The notes beneath the pieces were generated by a model. That model was not told the DNA's origin, did no database searches, and saw nothing but the letters and a program-made list of their open reading frames with translations. Shown in pieces: positions 8,601 to 17,202 of a DNA stretch of 48,298 bases. The translations under genes and the position numbers were made by a program. Location of the stretch: the IMG/VR virus record IMGVR_UViG_3300037246_000277, positions 1 through 48,298 of that record; one strand, 5' to 3'. The stretch is from a virus. Numbering within the stretch: position 1 is the first letter of the stretch; every line of letters starts with the position of its first letter.

Positions 8601-11600
8601 CACCGACCATTGCCTTTACAGTAGGACGGTCAAGCTTGAAGGTACCAGTGAGAAGAGTATCCTTGGCAACATAGACTTTCTCTTTTGACAATCTCTCGAT
8701 CTCTTCATCAACGATGTCAGACTTCTCTTCCTTCCACCACTTCTCAGTCTGACGTGTAACCTGCTTGATGAGTTTGTCGCGCAGAGTCTCAGTGGCCTTG
8801 TCTTTCGGCTTTGCTTGCTGCTCTTGATACTTCCTGAACTCTTCCTCATTCATACCGGCCATAGCAGCATCAGTGAACATAGGTTCAAACTGTGCTCGTG
8901 CTTCTGCCATGGCGATTTGCTCTTCAGTAGCAAGCAGACGGTCGAACACCTCACGCATCTCTTTGTCAAGATTCACCTTAAGATCACCACGTACTGCCTT
9001 GTATATCTGAGTCAGCCAACGTGCGAAGGATCTGAAGACGTTCCTCATCTCCATTGATGGCGCTTTACCTTCCATGAGGTATGTCTCGAATCCTCGTACG
9101 AACTGCTCATGTACTGCACGTTCGATTGCTGCATCTTTTGCTGTGTCACCGGATGTGTTGTTGTCGAGATATGCTGTGACATCTTCGGGGGTGATGTTAC
9201 CTGTACCTTCTGGTGCGGTAGGTGGTACACCGTCTTGTTTGAATATACTTTCTTCAAATTGCCCAAAAGTTCCAATGTTATTTATTGATTTAATGTTGGT
9301 AGGATCAAAGACTATAAACTGATCTGCCATTTTATTTGACTCATCACCAATATCATCAATCATGTTTTTGATAATGATACCATCAATAACAGGAGGTTCT
9401 ATAAGCCCAGACTCATCAAGCACTTCTCGTGCTGCATCATTAAACTGCCAGTTTTCTATCTCTTCATCTTCTTCAAGTCCGTGATTCTCTCTTGCACGTT
9501 CTTCTATTTCAGCACGATTATCTTCTATATCATTTTTATCAAGTTCACCACCGAAAACTGCATCCTCAAAACCTTCATCAATTAAAACTCCAAAATCCTG
9601 ATCTGCAATTGCTTTTGATAATTTCTCAATCTGTGCAACATCAACACGTTCACCACCCATGTCAAGTTCAATAGGATTTTCAATCTTAAGGTATACTGAC
9701 TGTTTGGAAATACTTCTCTCAGCAAGGTCATTGATGAATTCATTTGGTGAGGATGGAAGACTAAACTCACTCCTTATTTCTTCATTCTTACTATCGAAGA
9801 TATCCAGACTCTCATCAAATGTTATACCTTCAGGAATAATGCCATCCTCTATAGCATCTTCAGGTCTATCTTCATATCTCCTTATAAAAGCTTGCCGACT
9901 ATAATCTTCAGCAACATCAACATCATCAGTGAAATGAAAAGCACCATGCTCATTATTACCTGTTGTCTGCCCACCATAATTACTATCAAATATTTCTATT
10001 TGGTCAGCATCAATCCCACCATGGTGGGTTTCCAAAGGATTCCCTGATTCATCAACAACTTTACTCTCACCAAACCACGCTTTGAATGCCGGAGTATCTG
10101 TCTTTACTTCACCTGTGTCTTCATTGTAAACGATACCATCAGCATCTGCTATCTCATCTTCAGCAAGTGCACCTTTCTGCTCCAGAGGCTCCCCTTCCTT
10201 CCCCACAAACCCATTAGCCTCTTTAGCCACAGCATCAGCATTACGCTTGAACCAGTTGTGAATCTTCTGGGTTCTCACGCTGTCAGGGTTCTTCAGCTCC
10301 ATGTCGTACATGAAGTGCGCGAACTCATGCAGGAACGTAGACAGGTCTGAGGATTCAGTGAGACGAATCATACTGTTTGCCGGGTCGTAGAAGCCTTTGG
10401 CTTCTTGTCTGAATATATCAGGGTCGGTAGGATCGAATGCTCCAATATTCTGGACTGATTTGATGTTGGTCTTATTGCTATCAAAGATGTGAACGTGAGC
10501 AGTTCCACCCTCAATATCCATATTCTTAAATCGACTTTCAGCGTTACGAAGAATGATTGAATCGAAACCCATCTCTTCAATTACTTCAGCGATGAGTTGG
10601 GATTGTATCAGTTCACCCTCTGGTCCTTCAGCGTAAACATAATCATCACTTGATCTCAGAAGCTGCTCAATGTCTTCAGGTGTTGCTTCACTGCCAAGAT
10701 CATAAATCTCTCCAGCAAGATTAGCAGCCTCAACACCGTGACGATCAGACACTACCTGAATAGCCTCCACTAATATATGAGGAGTGTCGTTTTCAATATC
10801 CCATCGAGCTTCGTCAATTTGGTCTTCAAAGTTATCACGGTCTGCTTCGACATCTTCAACAGAGATACCTTCATTATCTGCAACTTGTTCTATAGCTTCC
10901 TGTTGTATGGCTTCATTATCAACAAACTCAAGCCATTCAGCATTCTCACCAATGACGAATGGCTTTTCAACTTTGACAAAAAGCTCCATGGTGAGTTGTT
11001 CGCCACCAGATAATACTGTTCTTGCAACCATCTCACTTAAAGCAAAAGGATCAATATCACCATCAAGTTCATCATCAACACGTGGTATATCAAAGGGATT
11101 AATATCTGTATCAAATTGGTCATCAATGCTGCGAGCTAAATCAACATCTAACTCATCAGGGTCACCCTCATACTCATCAATAAATGTTTCAAATTGGTCA
11201 TCTAATCGCTCCTTCAGATTTTCAATTCTTACAGTTAAATCTGGACCTTCACCTGCATAATTATCAGTAGCATCAGATTCACTACTAGTGAAATAATTGA
11301 CTGCTCCAAACTGACTTTCAAGATTGCCACGGAGTGCATCAAACACACTGAAGTCATGAGTCGTACCATGGAATACTTTTAGAACAGCAGGTTTGCCATC
11401 TCTGAAATCATAATCATTTACATCTTCAGGTTCGACAACTTCACCATCACCTGACCATTGTTTAAATGCTTCTGTTTCAGTTGATATCTCAGGAAGTGTC
11501 GGCGCTTGTTCAAACACAGCACCAAGTGCTTCCAGATCCACATCCTCTTCACCGATGTCCTGACGCTCACTACCGGCTTCTCTACCGATGACTCTCTGTG

Positions 11601-14550
11601 CTTTGGTTTCTGGATTGAGTCTGATGATGGGGTCGAAGATGAAAGTCTCACCTCCACTGATTATCACGTTACCTGGGTGAATGTCTTCAACGATGATGTC
11701 ATCATTAATGAACTCAGATGTCTGTACAGGCTTGCTGGGATCTGTTCTTGTATACCCTAGAGACTCAAGCTCTGCAACAGCAGCATCAAGCTTCTGCTCA
11801 CTGGTAACACCTTCGTCTTCAATGATATTGTCTTGAGATAATACAGGAAGGAATTCACCTTTGACTTCAGCGAACCCTTCAAGAGTGTATTCTGAATTTG
11901 GAAATTGATAATTGTGAAGTGCAATACTGTCAAACAGATCGGAGAATGTAGGTGAGTAGGTGAAGCGGTTCGCCTTCATCCACTTCGTTCCAGACTCATC
12001 AAGAAAGACGTAATTATCTCTACCGCCTAGTTCTACTCCGTTGTTCTCCTGAGTAGCTGTGTCAAGATTCTGCTCGAAGTCAGAAACAATTAAGTCGTTC
12101 TGCTCTGCCCACCTCTTGAGAAAGTCTGTTTCAGCTTGTCTAACAGCCTCAGCTTCTTGCTTCCTTCCTTTGATTCCTGCTGCGACTGGGAACCCGCCGG
12201 ATTCAGACGGTTGTACTGATCTAAGGCTTCTTCGCGCGATTGTGGACGCTGTTTCGAGAGAGCTCTCAATCCTTTGCTTGCGCTCTCCAGGTGCGCCTTC
12301 GTCCAGTACTGGTTGAACGGCCTCTGCTCCAACTCCTGTATCTTCAACTCTGCCTCTTGTGGTGTCATAACCTAGTCCCTCCTGTATCTGTTGTGGCAAC
12401 CTATCATGAACATACGTGTCACTTTCAATTCTACTTTCTAACTCTTCTATATTAAATATACCAAACTGGTCTACTTTGTCAAGCACTTTTCTTTGTTCAA
12501 AAGTGGGTTTTTCAGGTGCGACACCAAACACTATACCAGCATCTAATCCTTTTTCATCTATGATGGATTGTATATGGTCACGAGTCTTCTTAGCTTCCTT
12601 GACGGCTCCTGATTTACGAAGTGCATTGTAATTCCTAACAGCTTCAGATAAACCGGCTTTCAACTCAATATCTGTTTTATCTTGTTGTAGTACTTTTTCA
12701 GGACTCAGCCTCGCAGCCTCACCCGTCAACGGTCCTACAACACTCAACCCCGACTCTTCATAAACCTGCTTCACAGGGATACCACGGTCTAATGCCTGCA
12801 CTGTCGCCCATGCAGGTACCACCTGAGCCATCATATCGGCCTGCTGAGAGGTCATACGTCCAGTATCGATCAGTTGATCCTTCACGGTGATGAAGATGTC
12901 CTGAGCCTCAGCATACTCGCTCACATTCTCTGAAGCTGTATCCATCATAGTCTTAATGTAATTCTCTTGTTCTGTCTGCTCCTGCTCCTGTCTGAACGGT
13001 GTTGATGTCTCAGGACTTAACTTCATGTGTTCACGGAGTGCGTCGTAGTGTTCTGTACCGACTACATCAGTGGCAAAGTCGGCAACCGGTACCGTGACAT
13101 CAACACCAAGTGCAGCAGCCTCATCAGCTTTTTTCTGGAGTAATACGAGTGCAGGATCTGCTTGAATCTCTGCGTCAGTTTTTTCCTGAAGATATAAAGA
13201 AGTCTGTACGCCGTCGATGAACACATCAGCATTGTCATTAATTGACTGGGTAAATTCCCTGAATGATTCCTTGTCGCGCTCCTTCAGTTTAGACTTCTCA
13301 GCGTTCTCATTGATACTGTCTATCGCATTCTGCTCTGCATTACCTTGAGCTTGATTTCTCTCGTTCCTTGCTGAAGTTGCATTCACCACCTTGGTTGTCG
13401 TAATTATCGCACCGGACACAACACCACCGGCCCCGGCACCACCCATGGCAGAGGCAAGCACACCTTCAGTCAATGACTGTTCAGGATTGAATCCCAACAT
13501 CTGTGACAGGTTACTATTGATCTGCTGAAGTGCTTCTGTACCACCCTCACCGAGTGTAGCACCAATAACATCACCAAGTTTACCACTCTTGGCACCGAGT
13601 ATCTTATCAAGACCAGCCTTCTCGAACCAGGCGTTAATCAGTCCTGATTGAGCTGTCGCCTGGACGAACTGAGCATCGGTCATCTTCTGACCAGTCTCTT
13701 TCTCGAACTCAGCAGCACCGCCTGCCGTATCCATAGCCTCAAGCCATGCTATGAAAGGGAGTGACCCGCCTGATGCATACGCAAGATACAGCGACGGTGC
13801 GGCCTGGCCTAAAAATCCAGCCCACGCTTCAGGGTCTGACAGAACTCCACCAAGTTTAGCAAAGTCACCTTCAAGCGCATCATTAAGTGCGGCATCTGCT
13901 TCTTGACCTTTAGTGGCGAGACGTTGAAACGCTTCGGGAAATACTTCAGGATTTTCTGCCAGTTGTTTAGTGGCGCCGCTAATCATCTCAGCAACATCAG
14001 TTGTACCGGCTACACTGACATCAGTTCCGGGAATACGACCTTCAGATATAAACCCCGCTATGTCCTGAAGACCACGAATAGGGTTGAGGTTCCGAGGTAG
14101 CCCGGTGATATCCTCAATAGACTTCGATGCTGCACCGATATATCGATCAATAAACTCTGGTGTACGGAACAGTGATTCAGACACACCAAGTGCAGCCTGC
14201 GCTGCTGCTGCGGGCATAATTTTTATAGTGTCTTCAAGCTTGCTTAAGATCTCATGGTCATCGTGAGCAATAGACGCATTATCAAAGTCCGTCAGATATT
14301 TCGCAGTATTCGGGCTACGTTTGGTCATCTCATCAAAGTTGATCTTACCTAAGTTGAGAGATGATTCAACGGACTCAGGGTCAGTCTTGACAGCCTCTAC
14401 AGGCATACCTGAATCACGAGAGAGTTTTTTCAGTTTGATTTGTGTATCAGGATTGACCTTCACCGCTTCAGTCATGGTTGACTGTAGAGGGTTCTCTATT
14501 GCTTCAGGGACGAGTGACTCAAGATTGATCTTTTCAAGTTTAAGCGCCAT
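5602..14550 (-). CDS. Giant polyvalent virion/ejection protein with kinase-like, two ART-like and zincin-like domains (2982 aa)
   Basis: It occupies the place of the large internal (ejection) protein in T7-like tails and is probably delivered into the cell with the DNA. The N-terminal ~450 residues contain Ala/Gly-rich hydrophobic helices. Around residues 790-980 is a polyvalent-protein kinase-like domain (EDIHPGN near 955, FDPIIRLN). At about 1059 begins an ADP-ribosyltransferase-like domain (VFHGTTHDFSVFD). HEFAH at 1408-1412 is an HExxH zinc-protease motif. A second ART-like domain starts near 1507 (ETHHGGIDAD), and each ART-like unit closes with a phrase like IKSINNIGTFG. The last 900 residues are helical, with a membrane-like segment (LMFIFAVPVFLEMVL) followed by an acidic stretch. 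Domain names rest on motif recognition; catalytic activity is inferred. Confidence 0.75.
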   Translation of the reverse strand: MALKLEKINLESLVPEAIENPLQSTMTEAVKVNPDTQIKLKKLSRDSGMPVEAVKTDPESVESSLNLGKINFDEMTKRSPNTAKYLTDFDNASIAHDDHEILSKLEDTIKIMPAAAAQAALGVSESLFRTPEFIDRYIGAASKSIEDITGLPRNLNPIRGLQDIAGFISEGRIPGTDVSVAGTTDVAEMISGATKQLAENPEVFPEAFQRLATKGQEADAALNDALEGDFAKLGGVLSDPEAWAGFLGQAAPSLYLAYASGGSLPFIAWLEAMDTAGGAAEFEKETGQKMTDAQFVQATAQSGLINAWFEKAGLDKILGAKSGKLGDVIGATLGEGGTEALQQINSNLSQMLGFNPEQSLTEGVLASAMGGAGAGGVVSGAIITTTKVVNATSARNERNQAQGNAEQNAIDSINENAEKSKLKERDKESFREFTQSINDNADVFIDGVQTSLYLQEKTDAEIQADPALVLLQKKADEAAALGVDVTVPVADFATDVVGTEHYDALREHMKLSPETSTPFRQEQEQTEQENYIKTMMDTASENVSEYAEAQDIFITVKDQLIDTGRMTSQQADMMAQVVPAWATVQALDRGIPVKQVYEESGLSVVGPLTGEAARLSPEKVLQQDKTDIELKAGLSEAVRNYNALRKSGAVKEAKKTRDHIQSIIDEKGLDAGIVFGVAPEKPTFEQRKVLDKVDQFGIFNIEELESRIESDTYVHDRLPQQIQEGLGYDTTRGRVEDTGVGAEAVQPVLDEGAPGERKQRIESSLETASTIARRSLRSVQPSESGGFPVAAGIKGRKQEAEAVRQAETDFLKRWAEQNDLIVSDFEQNLDTATQENNGVELGGRDNYVFLDESGTKWMKANRFTYSPTFSDLFDSIALHNYQFPNSEYTLEGFAEVKGEFLPVLSQDNIIEDEGVTSEQKLDAAVAELESLGYTRTDPSKPVQTSEFINDDIIVEDIHPGNVIISGGETFIFDPIIRLNPETKAQRVIGREAGSERQDIGEEDVDLEALGAVFEQAPTLPEISTETEAFKQWSGDGEVVEPEDVNDYDFRDGKPAVLKVFHGTTHDFSVFDALRGNLESQFGAVNYFTSSESDATDNYAGEGPDLTVRIENLKERLDDQFETFIDEYEGDPDELDVDLARSIDDQFDTDINPFDIPRVDDELDGDIDPFALSEMVARTVLSGGEQLTMELFVKVEKPFVIGENAEWLEFVDNEAIQQEAIEQVADNEGISVEDVEADRDNFEDQIDEARWDIENDTPHILVEAIQVVSDRHGVEAANLAGEIYDLGSEATPEDIEQLLRSSDDYVYAEGPEGELIQSQLIAEVIEEMGFDSIILRNAESRFKNMDIEGGTAHVHIFDSNKTNIKSVQNIGAFDPTDPDIFRQEAKGFYDPANSMIRLTESSDLSTFLHEFAHFMYDMELKNPDSVRTQKIHNWFKRNADAVAKEANGFVGKEGEPLEQKGALAEDEIADADGIVYNEDTGEVKTDTPAFKAWFGESKVVDESGNPLETHHGGIDADQIEIFDSNYGGQTTGNNEHGAFHFTDDVDVAEDYSRQAFIRRYEDRPEDAIEDGIIPEGITFDESLDIFDSKNEEIRSEFSLPSSPNEFINDLAERSISKQSVYLKIENPIELDMGGERVDVAQIEKLSKAIADQDFGVLIDEGFEDAVFGGELDKNDIEDNRAEIEERARENHGLEEDEEIENWQFNDAAREVLDESGLIEPPVIDGIIIKNMIDDIGDESNKMADQFIVFDPTNIKSINNIGTFGQFEESIFKQDGVPPTAPEGTGNITPEDVTAYLDNNTSGDTAKDAAIERAVHEQFVRGFETYLMEGKAPSMEMRNVFRSFARWLTQIYKAVRGDLKVNLDKEMREVFDRLLATEEQIAMAEARAQFEPMFTDAAMAGMNEEEFRKYQEQQAKPKDKATETLRDKLIKQVTRQTEKWWKEEKSDIVDEEIERLSKEKVYVAKDTLLTGTFKLDRPTVKAMVGEERVDKLKRKTIRIPEALKNMTAPGGEGVHPDEAAGFLGYNSGDEMIQALINAPNIKVKAAENAEQIMLDKHGDIMNDGTIEKEADDAVQNEERGNLILTELKALSKGTGRAVIERQMLKTMAEENIGKLSFRNIHPGKYRKAEIRAAQEAAAALATGNKEEAATAKARQALNFYLGKAATEAKNDTIKIVDRMARYKKKSVREAIMKAEGGYWEQLTKILTRFEFRKGATLGQVDRLNENIAVWAKARIEEDGDGLTLSPEILDEGYVTHWKNVPYDALQGVNDSVKNIEHVARYSNKITRQQEEMTFQKLVQKWTDSMNEKVKTRFKTQRTDVTEGKKWGRWAMAQMTKIPYMASWLDGQERAGISHDILVQPFTDAYNEELKLWGEVGSVVMDAIQGRSKEDLKRHNSKIYIPEIKDADNDGNIYGHQVLAVALNTGNESNLKKLLLGEGWANPDVEAEIFLTNPKLQAVLDHMTKSDWDMVQLIWDQMEVLYPQLAEVHRKTTGLTPPKIESTPVETEFGTFKGGYYPIKYDPNRSFRAQQNEDRLNAETESMFGRVGIQASVNASATNERTGYYAPIRLSLDIIPNHFQETIHYITHHDAVRETNKLIKNESVAATIKEKLGPEEYAQLRPWLNDIAKDGRETPLKMFWGSILQRLRFGTTLGVMGFKASTGIIQVLGLSNTIAEVGSGPVYQAIRSILGSTTTMQTAWDFAVDNSKVMAHRVNTMDRDIKSAMQKLEGKRGIFAAVQEASMKHIALMQTYIVDLPSWHAAYIKGMKDWGDEKRSYAYADWVIENIQGSGVTKDMAQIMRNQSQESRMFTMFMTFFSSLWNQERDIVKGAKAGTYSRTTVAAKLMFIFAVPVFLEMVLRGDFGDDDDDESNLQKYLTNLALYPVQSIPFVRDVASATVGTFGYNISPIAQIVESGTKSIPELITAPFTDEEITKGQVKGATKFIGAATGIPGINQAWSTGEHLYDVMVEGEDFTLNQLLYGPRR

Positions 14551-16172
14551 TACTTAGCCTGCTCATATGCTCTTACAAGGTTCTCAGATGTGACTACTAC
14601 ATTGTTATCACGAAGGAATTGAGTCAATTCACCAAGATGTTCTTCGGGGATGTCTTCAACTCCACGCTCCGGGTCAGGCCAGAAGTCTTTTTCAATTGTC
14701 ACTTTGCGAGTAAACCCATTCACCATATCAGTGAACTCCTCAGAAGTGAGCTCCCGGTCCAGTTGATTCTTTCTGTTTTCATGCTCACTGTCGAACAGTG
14801 CATAGAATTGATCTGCTCTTGCCTTATTCTTTGCATTGAATTTGCGAGTGTTCTTGTTCATAAGTTGTTCGACAGCACTCTTCACCTGAGTACTACGTGT
14901 GCGACCTACTTGTGATTTAGCTTTATCAGAACCACTAGATTTACCTGTGCGGTTCTTACGCCACAGTGTGTAGAGTTTATCCCGGTGAGAATCATCAAGT
15001 TTCATTGCACGACGTTCAACTTCATCAGGACTCATCTTCTTAATTTCTTCATCACTCTTTGACATGGTGTCATGCCACACGTTCCAGTCGTTCTCTATTG
15101 GTTCATTTTTCTCCAAAGCCCTCTGTTGTTTCAATGACAATTTAGACCACTGGTCAGGTTGTGTGGCTTTGAACGATTCAGCAGACCCGCCACCTGTGAT
15201 GAAACCTTCTGCTGCTTTATATATGTCAGCACGTTCCTCAGTCTCTGCTGTCTCAAGTTGATTGATCTGATACATGGCTTCCTTACGGACAGCCGGTTGT
15301 GCATCATCATCGAGTTTGCTGATTGACTCAAGTACTGCTGTACGATTGCCGTCATGTTCACCAACCAACTTGTTTGCAGTCGTTACAGCTTCCTGTGCAT
15401 CTGATTGAGTCTGTTCTTCCTGCTCTTTAGCTGTGATCTTAGCGTCAAACTTCGCCTTGTCCGGACCCTCAAGCCTGTCACCATATTTATCAAGCGCCTT
15501 TCTACCGTCTGAAGCATTGTCAAGTATGGCAGCGTCAATGGTAGCAAACGCAAACGACCCTTCAAATGTTTGTAACTGTTCATTCAAAGCATCACCGGTT
15601 ATACCTTTTAACTCAGCAGCTTCAAGTACAGCCTGACGACCGAGTTGTCTCTGTACTGCAAGCTTCTTGTCATCACCCCGGAACAGTGCTGCATTCTCAA
15701 TGGTGTTCTCAACTTGTGCATCTATAGTCGCAATCTCCCATGCCTCTGCCCCTTTAGTAGCGTGACGCATAATGTCAGCCTGTCCACTGGTGACATGACG
15801 CTCTGCAACCCTTGTGAACATATCACGAGCCTGTGCGTTGGACATACCATCGGCATGTTCTCTTGCTAGTTTCTGGAGTGAATCATTTGCATCAGATGAC
15901 AAGTCATAGGCAGACTTGCCTTGAGTGTTGAAGTACCCTGATTCAGGGTTGAAGAACAGTTCATTTTTAGCACGTTCAAATTTGACCATAGCCTCTTCAG
16001 CAGATGTGGTGTTAATACGGTCAGACATCTGAGCAAGTCCTCGACCCAGATCACCGATACCTTTGCCTATTGATGAAGCGCCAAAAGCACTGATGGGTAA
16101 GTCTCGTGCCTGCGGCCCCCGTGTCACCTCTGTCTCTACAGTTGGTGCGACTTGTTGTGCTACTTTTGGCAT
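14550..16172 (-). CDS. Internal virion protein (540 aa, helical)
   Basis: A long, mostly alpha-helical, charged protein starting MPKVAQQVAPTVETEVTRG. Phrases such as DLGRGLAQMSDRIN and SGYFNTQGKSAYD recall internal virion proteins of podoviruses that line the ejection channel. It lies between the giant polyvalent protein (touching at 14550) and the gp14-like protein, the same order as T7 genes 14-15-16. No catalytic motif or membrane segment is visible. A role as a gp15-like core or ejection protein is inferred from gene order, size and composition. Confidence 0.65.
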   Translation of the reverse strand: MPKVAQQVAPTVETEVTRGPQARDLPISAFGASSIGKGIGDLGRGLAQMSDRINTTSAEEAMVKFERAKNELFFNPESGYFNTQGKSAYDLSSDANDSLQKLAREHADGMSNAQARDMFTRVAERHVTSGQADIMRHATKGAEAWEIATIDAQVENTIENAALFRGDDKKLAVQRQLGRQAVLEAAELKGITGDALNEQLQTFEGSFAFATIDAAILDNASDGRKALDKYGDRLEGPDKAKFDAKITAKEQEEQTQSDAQEAVTTANKLVGEHDGNRTAVLESISKLDDDAQPAVRKEAMYQINQLETAETEERADIYKAAEGFITGGGSAESFKATQPDQWSKLSLKQQRALEKNEPIENDWNVWHDTMSKSDEEIKKMSPDEVERRAMKLDDSHRDKLYTLWRKNRTGKSSGSDKAKSQVGRTRSTQVKSAVEQLMNKNTRKFNAKNKARADQFYALFDSEHENRKNQLDRELTSEEFTDMVNGFTRKVTIEKDFWPDPERGVEDIPEEHLGELTQFLRDNNVVVTSENLVRAYEQAK

Positions 16173-16181
16173 ATCATCACC

Positions 16182-16745
16182 TTAAAAAATACCTACACTT
16201 GTAGACGGACGGGTGGTTGATTTAACATTTGAAAAGTCAACACTTCTTCCTCCGATAGTACTGGTTGCGCCAGCACTATCAGGTGTGTACCATTTACCAG
16301 CTACTTGCCCACCCGCTGAAAGAAGTGAAGCACCAAATGCAGACTTACCTCCTGCTTCTGCTGCCGCTCCTCCGGCACGAGTAAGTTCTGCTTGCTGCTC
16401 AAGACTTCCAGCACCACGTTGAAAGTTACCTTTGATGCGGAGTGCATCGACTTCACCGAGTAACACTGTATCTTCTTGGAGATCCAAAGGTGAGCCGGAT
16501 GTCAAGTCTACATTTGCAGCACCGAGTTGGGCACGTTGTTTTGAAAGCAGTTGCGCGGTACGCTGACGTGCAGCATTCTCTTCTTCAACGCCTTTTGTAC
16601 GAGTCAGAGTCGCTTCATTCTCTTTAACTCTCGCGTTATACTTCGCAACTCCCTTTGCATGTTTACCTTGCTGTTTTGCAGCATAACCCTGTGAGACAGT
16701 TGATACTACTGCCATTGTTAATGCTATTGACGCTGGTTCACACAT
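16182..16745 (-). CDS. Internal virion protein, T7 gp14-like (187 aa)
   Basis: The protein has a short hydrophobic N-terminus (MCEPASIALTMAVVSTVSQG), then a long helical region rich in Gln, Ala and Glu (QQGKHAKGVAKYNARVKENEA), and a Gly/Ala-rich tail. That is the layout of small podovirus core proteins such as T7 gp14, which insert into the outer membrane during DNA ejection. The start is set at the ATG at 16745, which has GGAGAG about 5 bases upstream. A GTG one codon earlier is possible but less well placed. It overlaps the end of the GNAT-like gene by 8 bases. Confidence 0.65.
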   Translation of the reverse strand: MCEPASIALTMAVVSTVSQGYAAKQQGKHAKGVAKYNARVKENEATLTRTKGVEEENAARQRTAQLLSKQRAQLGAANVDLTSGSPLDLQEDTVLLGEVDALRIKGNFQRGAGSLEQQAELTRAGGAAAEAGGKSAFGASLLSAGGQVAGKWYTPDSAGATSTIGGRSVDFSNVKSTTRPSTSVGIF

Positions 16746-17202
16746 CACTTCTCTCCATGTGGAATTTACAGAATAACTCGCCTGTTGTTCTCAGTGGTGC
16801 AGGATCATCAATAGTGAATCCCATCCATCTCAACCACCTTATAGTCATCTTATTATCAATATGAACATGATTGACCAATTTAGGGCAGATGTCCAACATT
16901 TCTTCTATGATCGGAGGAGATAATTTAAGAAACTCCCTCTTATGTTTTAACGCCTGTTCTGCACTCAGTAGCCATGGTACACCAACACCAGTAAGAAATC
17001 CACGTAAAACTAAACCCAGTGCCGTTAAAGGAGTGTCATCATCATAAACAATCACACTCATATGAGATCGAGACATACTGACTTCAAGTGCTTCAATCGG
17101 TGTGTATCGCCCTGATGCCCATACTTCAACAGCATCTTCTTTACGCATATTGTCTGCGATAAACTTTATAGCTTCATGTGTGGGTTTTCTGAAATTAACC
17201 AC
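16738..17202 (-). CDS. Acetyltransferase-fold virion assembly protein, T7 gp13-like (154 aa)
   Basis: A GNAT-like fold is suggested by VIVYDDDTPLTALGLVL (central strands), the helix VPWLLSAEQALKHKREFL, and the closing strand-helix KMTIRWLRWMGFTIDD. Proteins of this type sit between tail tubular protein B and the gp14-like protein in podoviruses, where T7 gp13 is needed for assembly of the internal core. An acetyl-CoA binding loop is not clearly preserved, so structural use of the fold is more likely than catalysis. It overlaps the tubular B gene by 8 bases and the gp14-like gene at its other end. Confidence 0.65.
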   Translation of the reverse strand: MVNFRKPTHEAIKFIADNMRKEDAVEVWASGRYTPIEALEVSMSRSHMSVIVYDDDTPLTALGLVLRGFLTGVGVPWLLSAEQALKHKREFLKLSPPIIEEMLDICPKLVNHVHIDNKMTIRWLRWMGFTIDDPAPLRTTGELFCKFHMERSDV

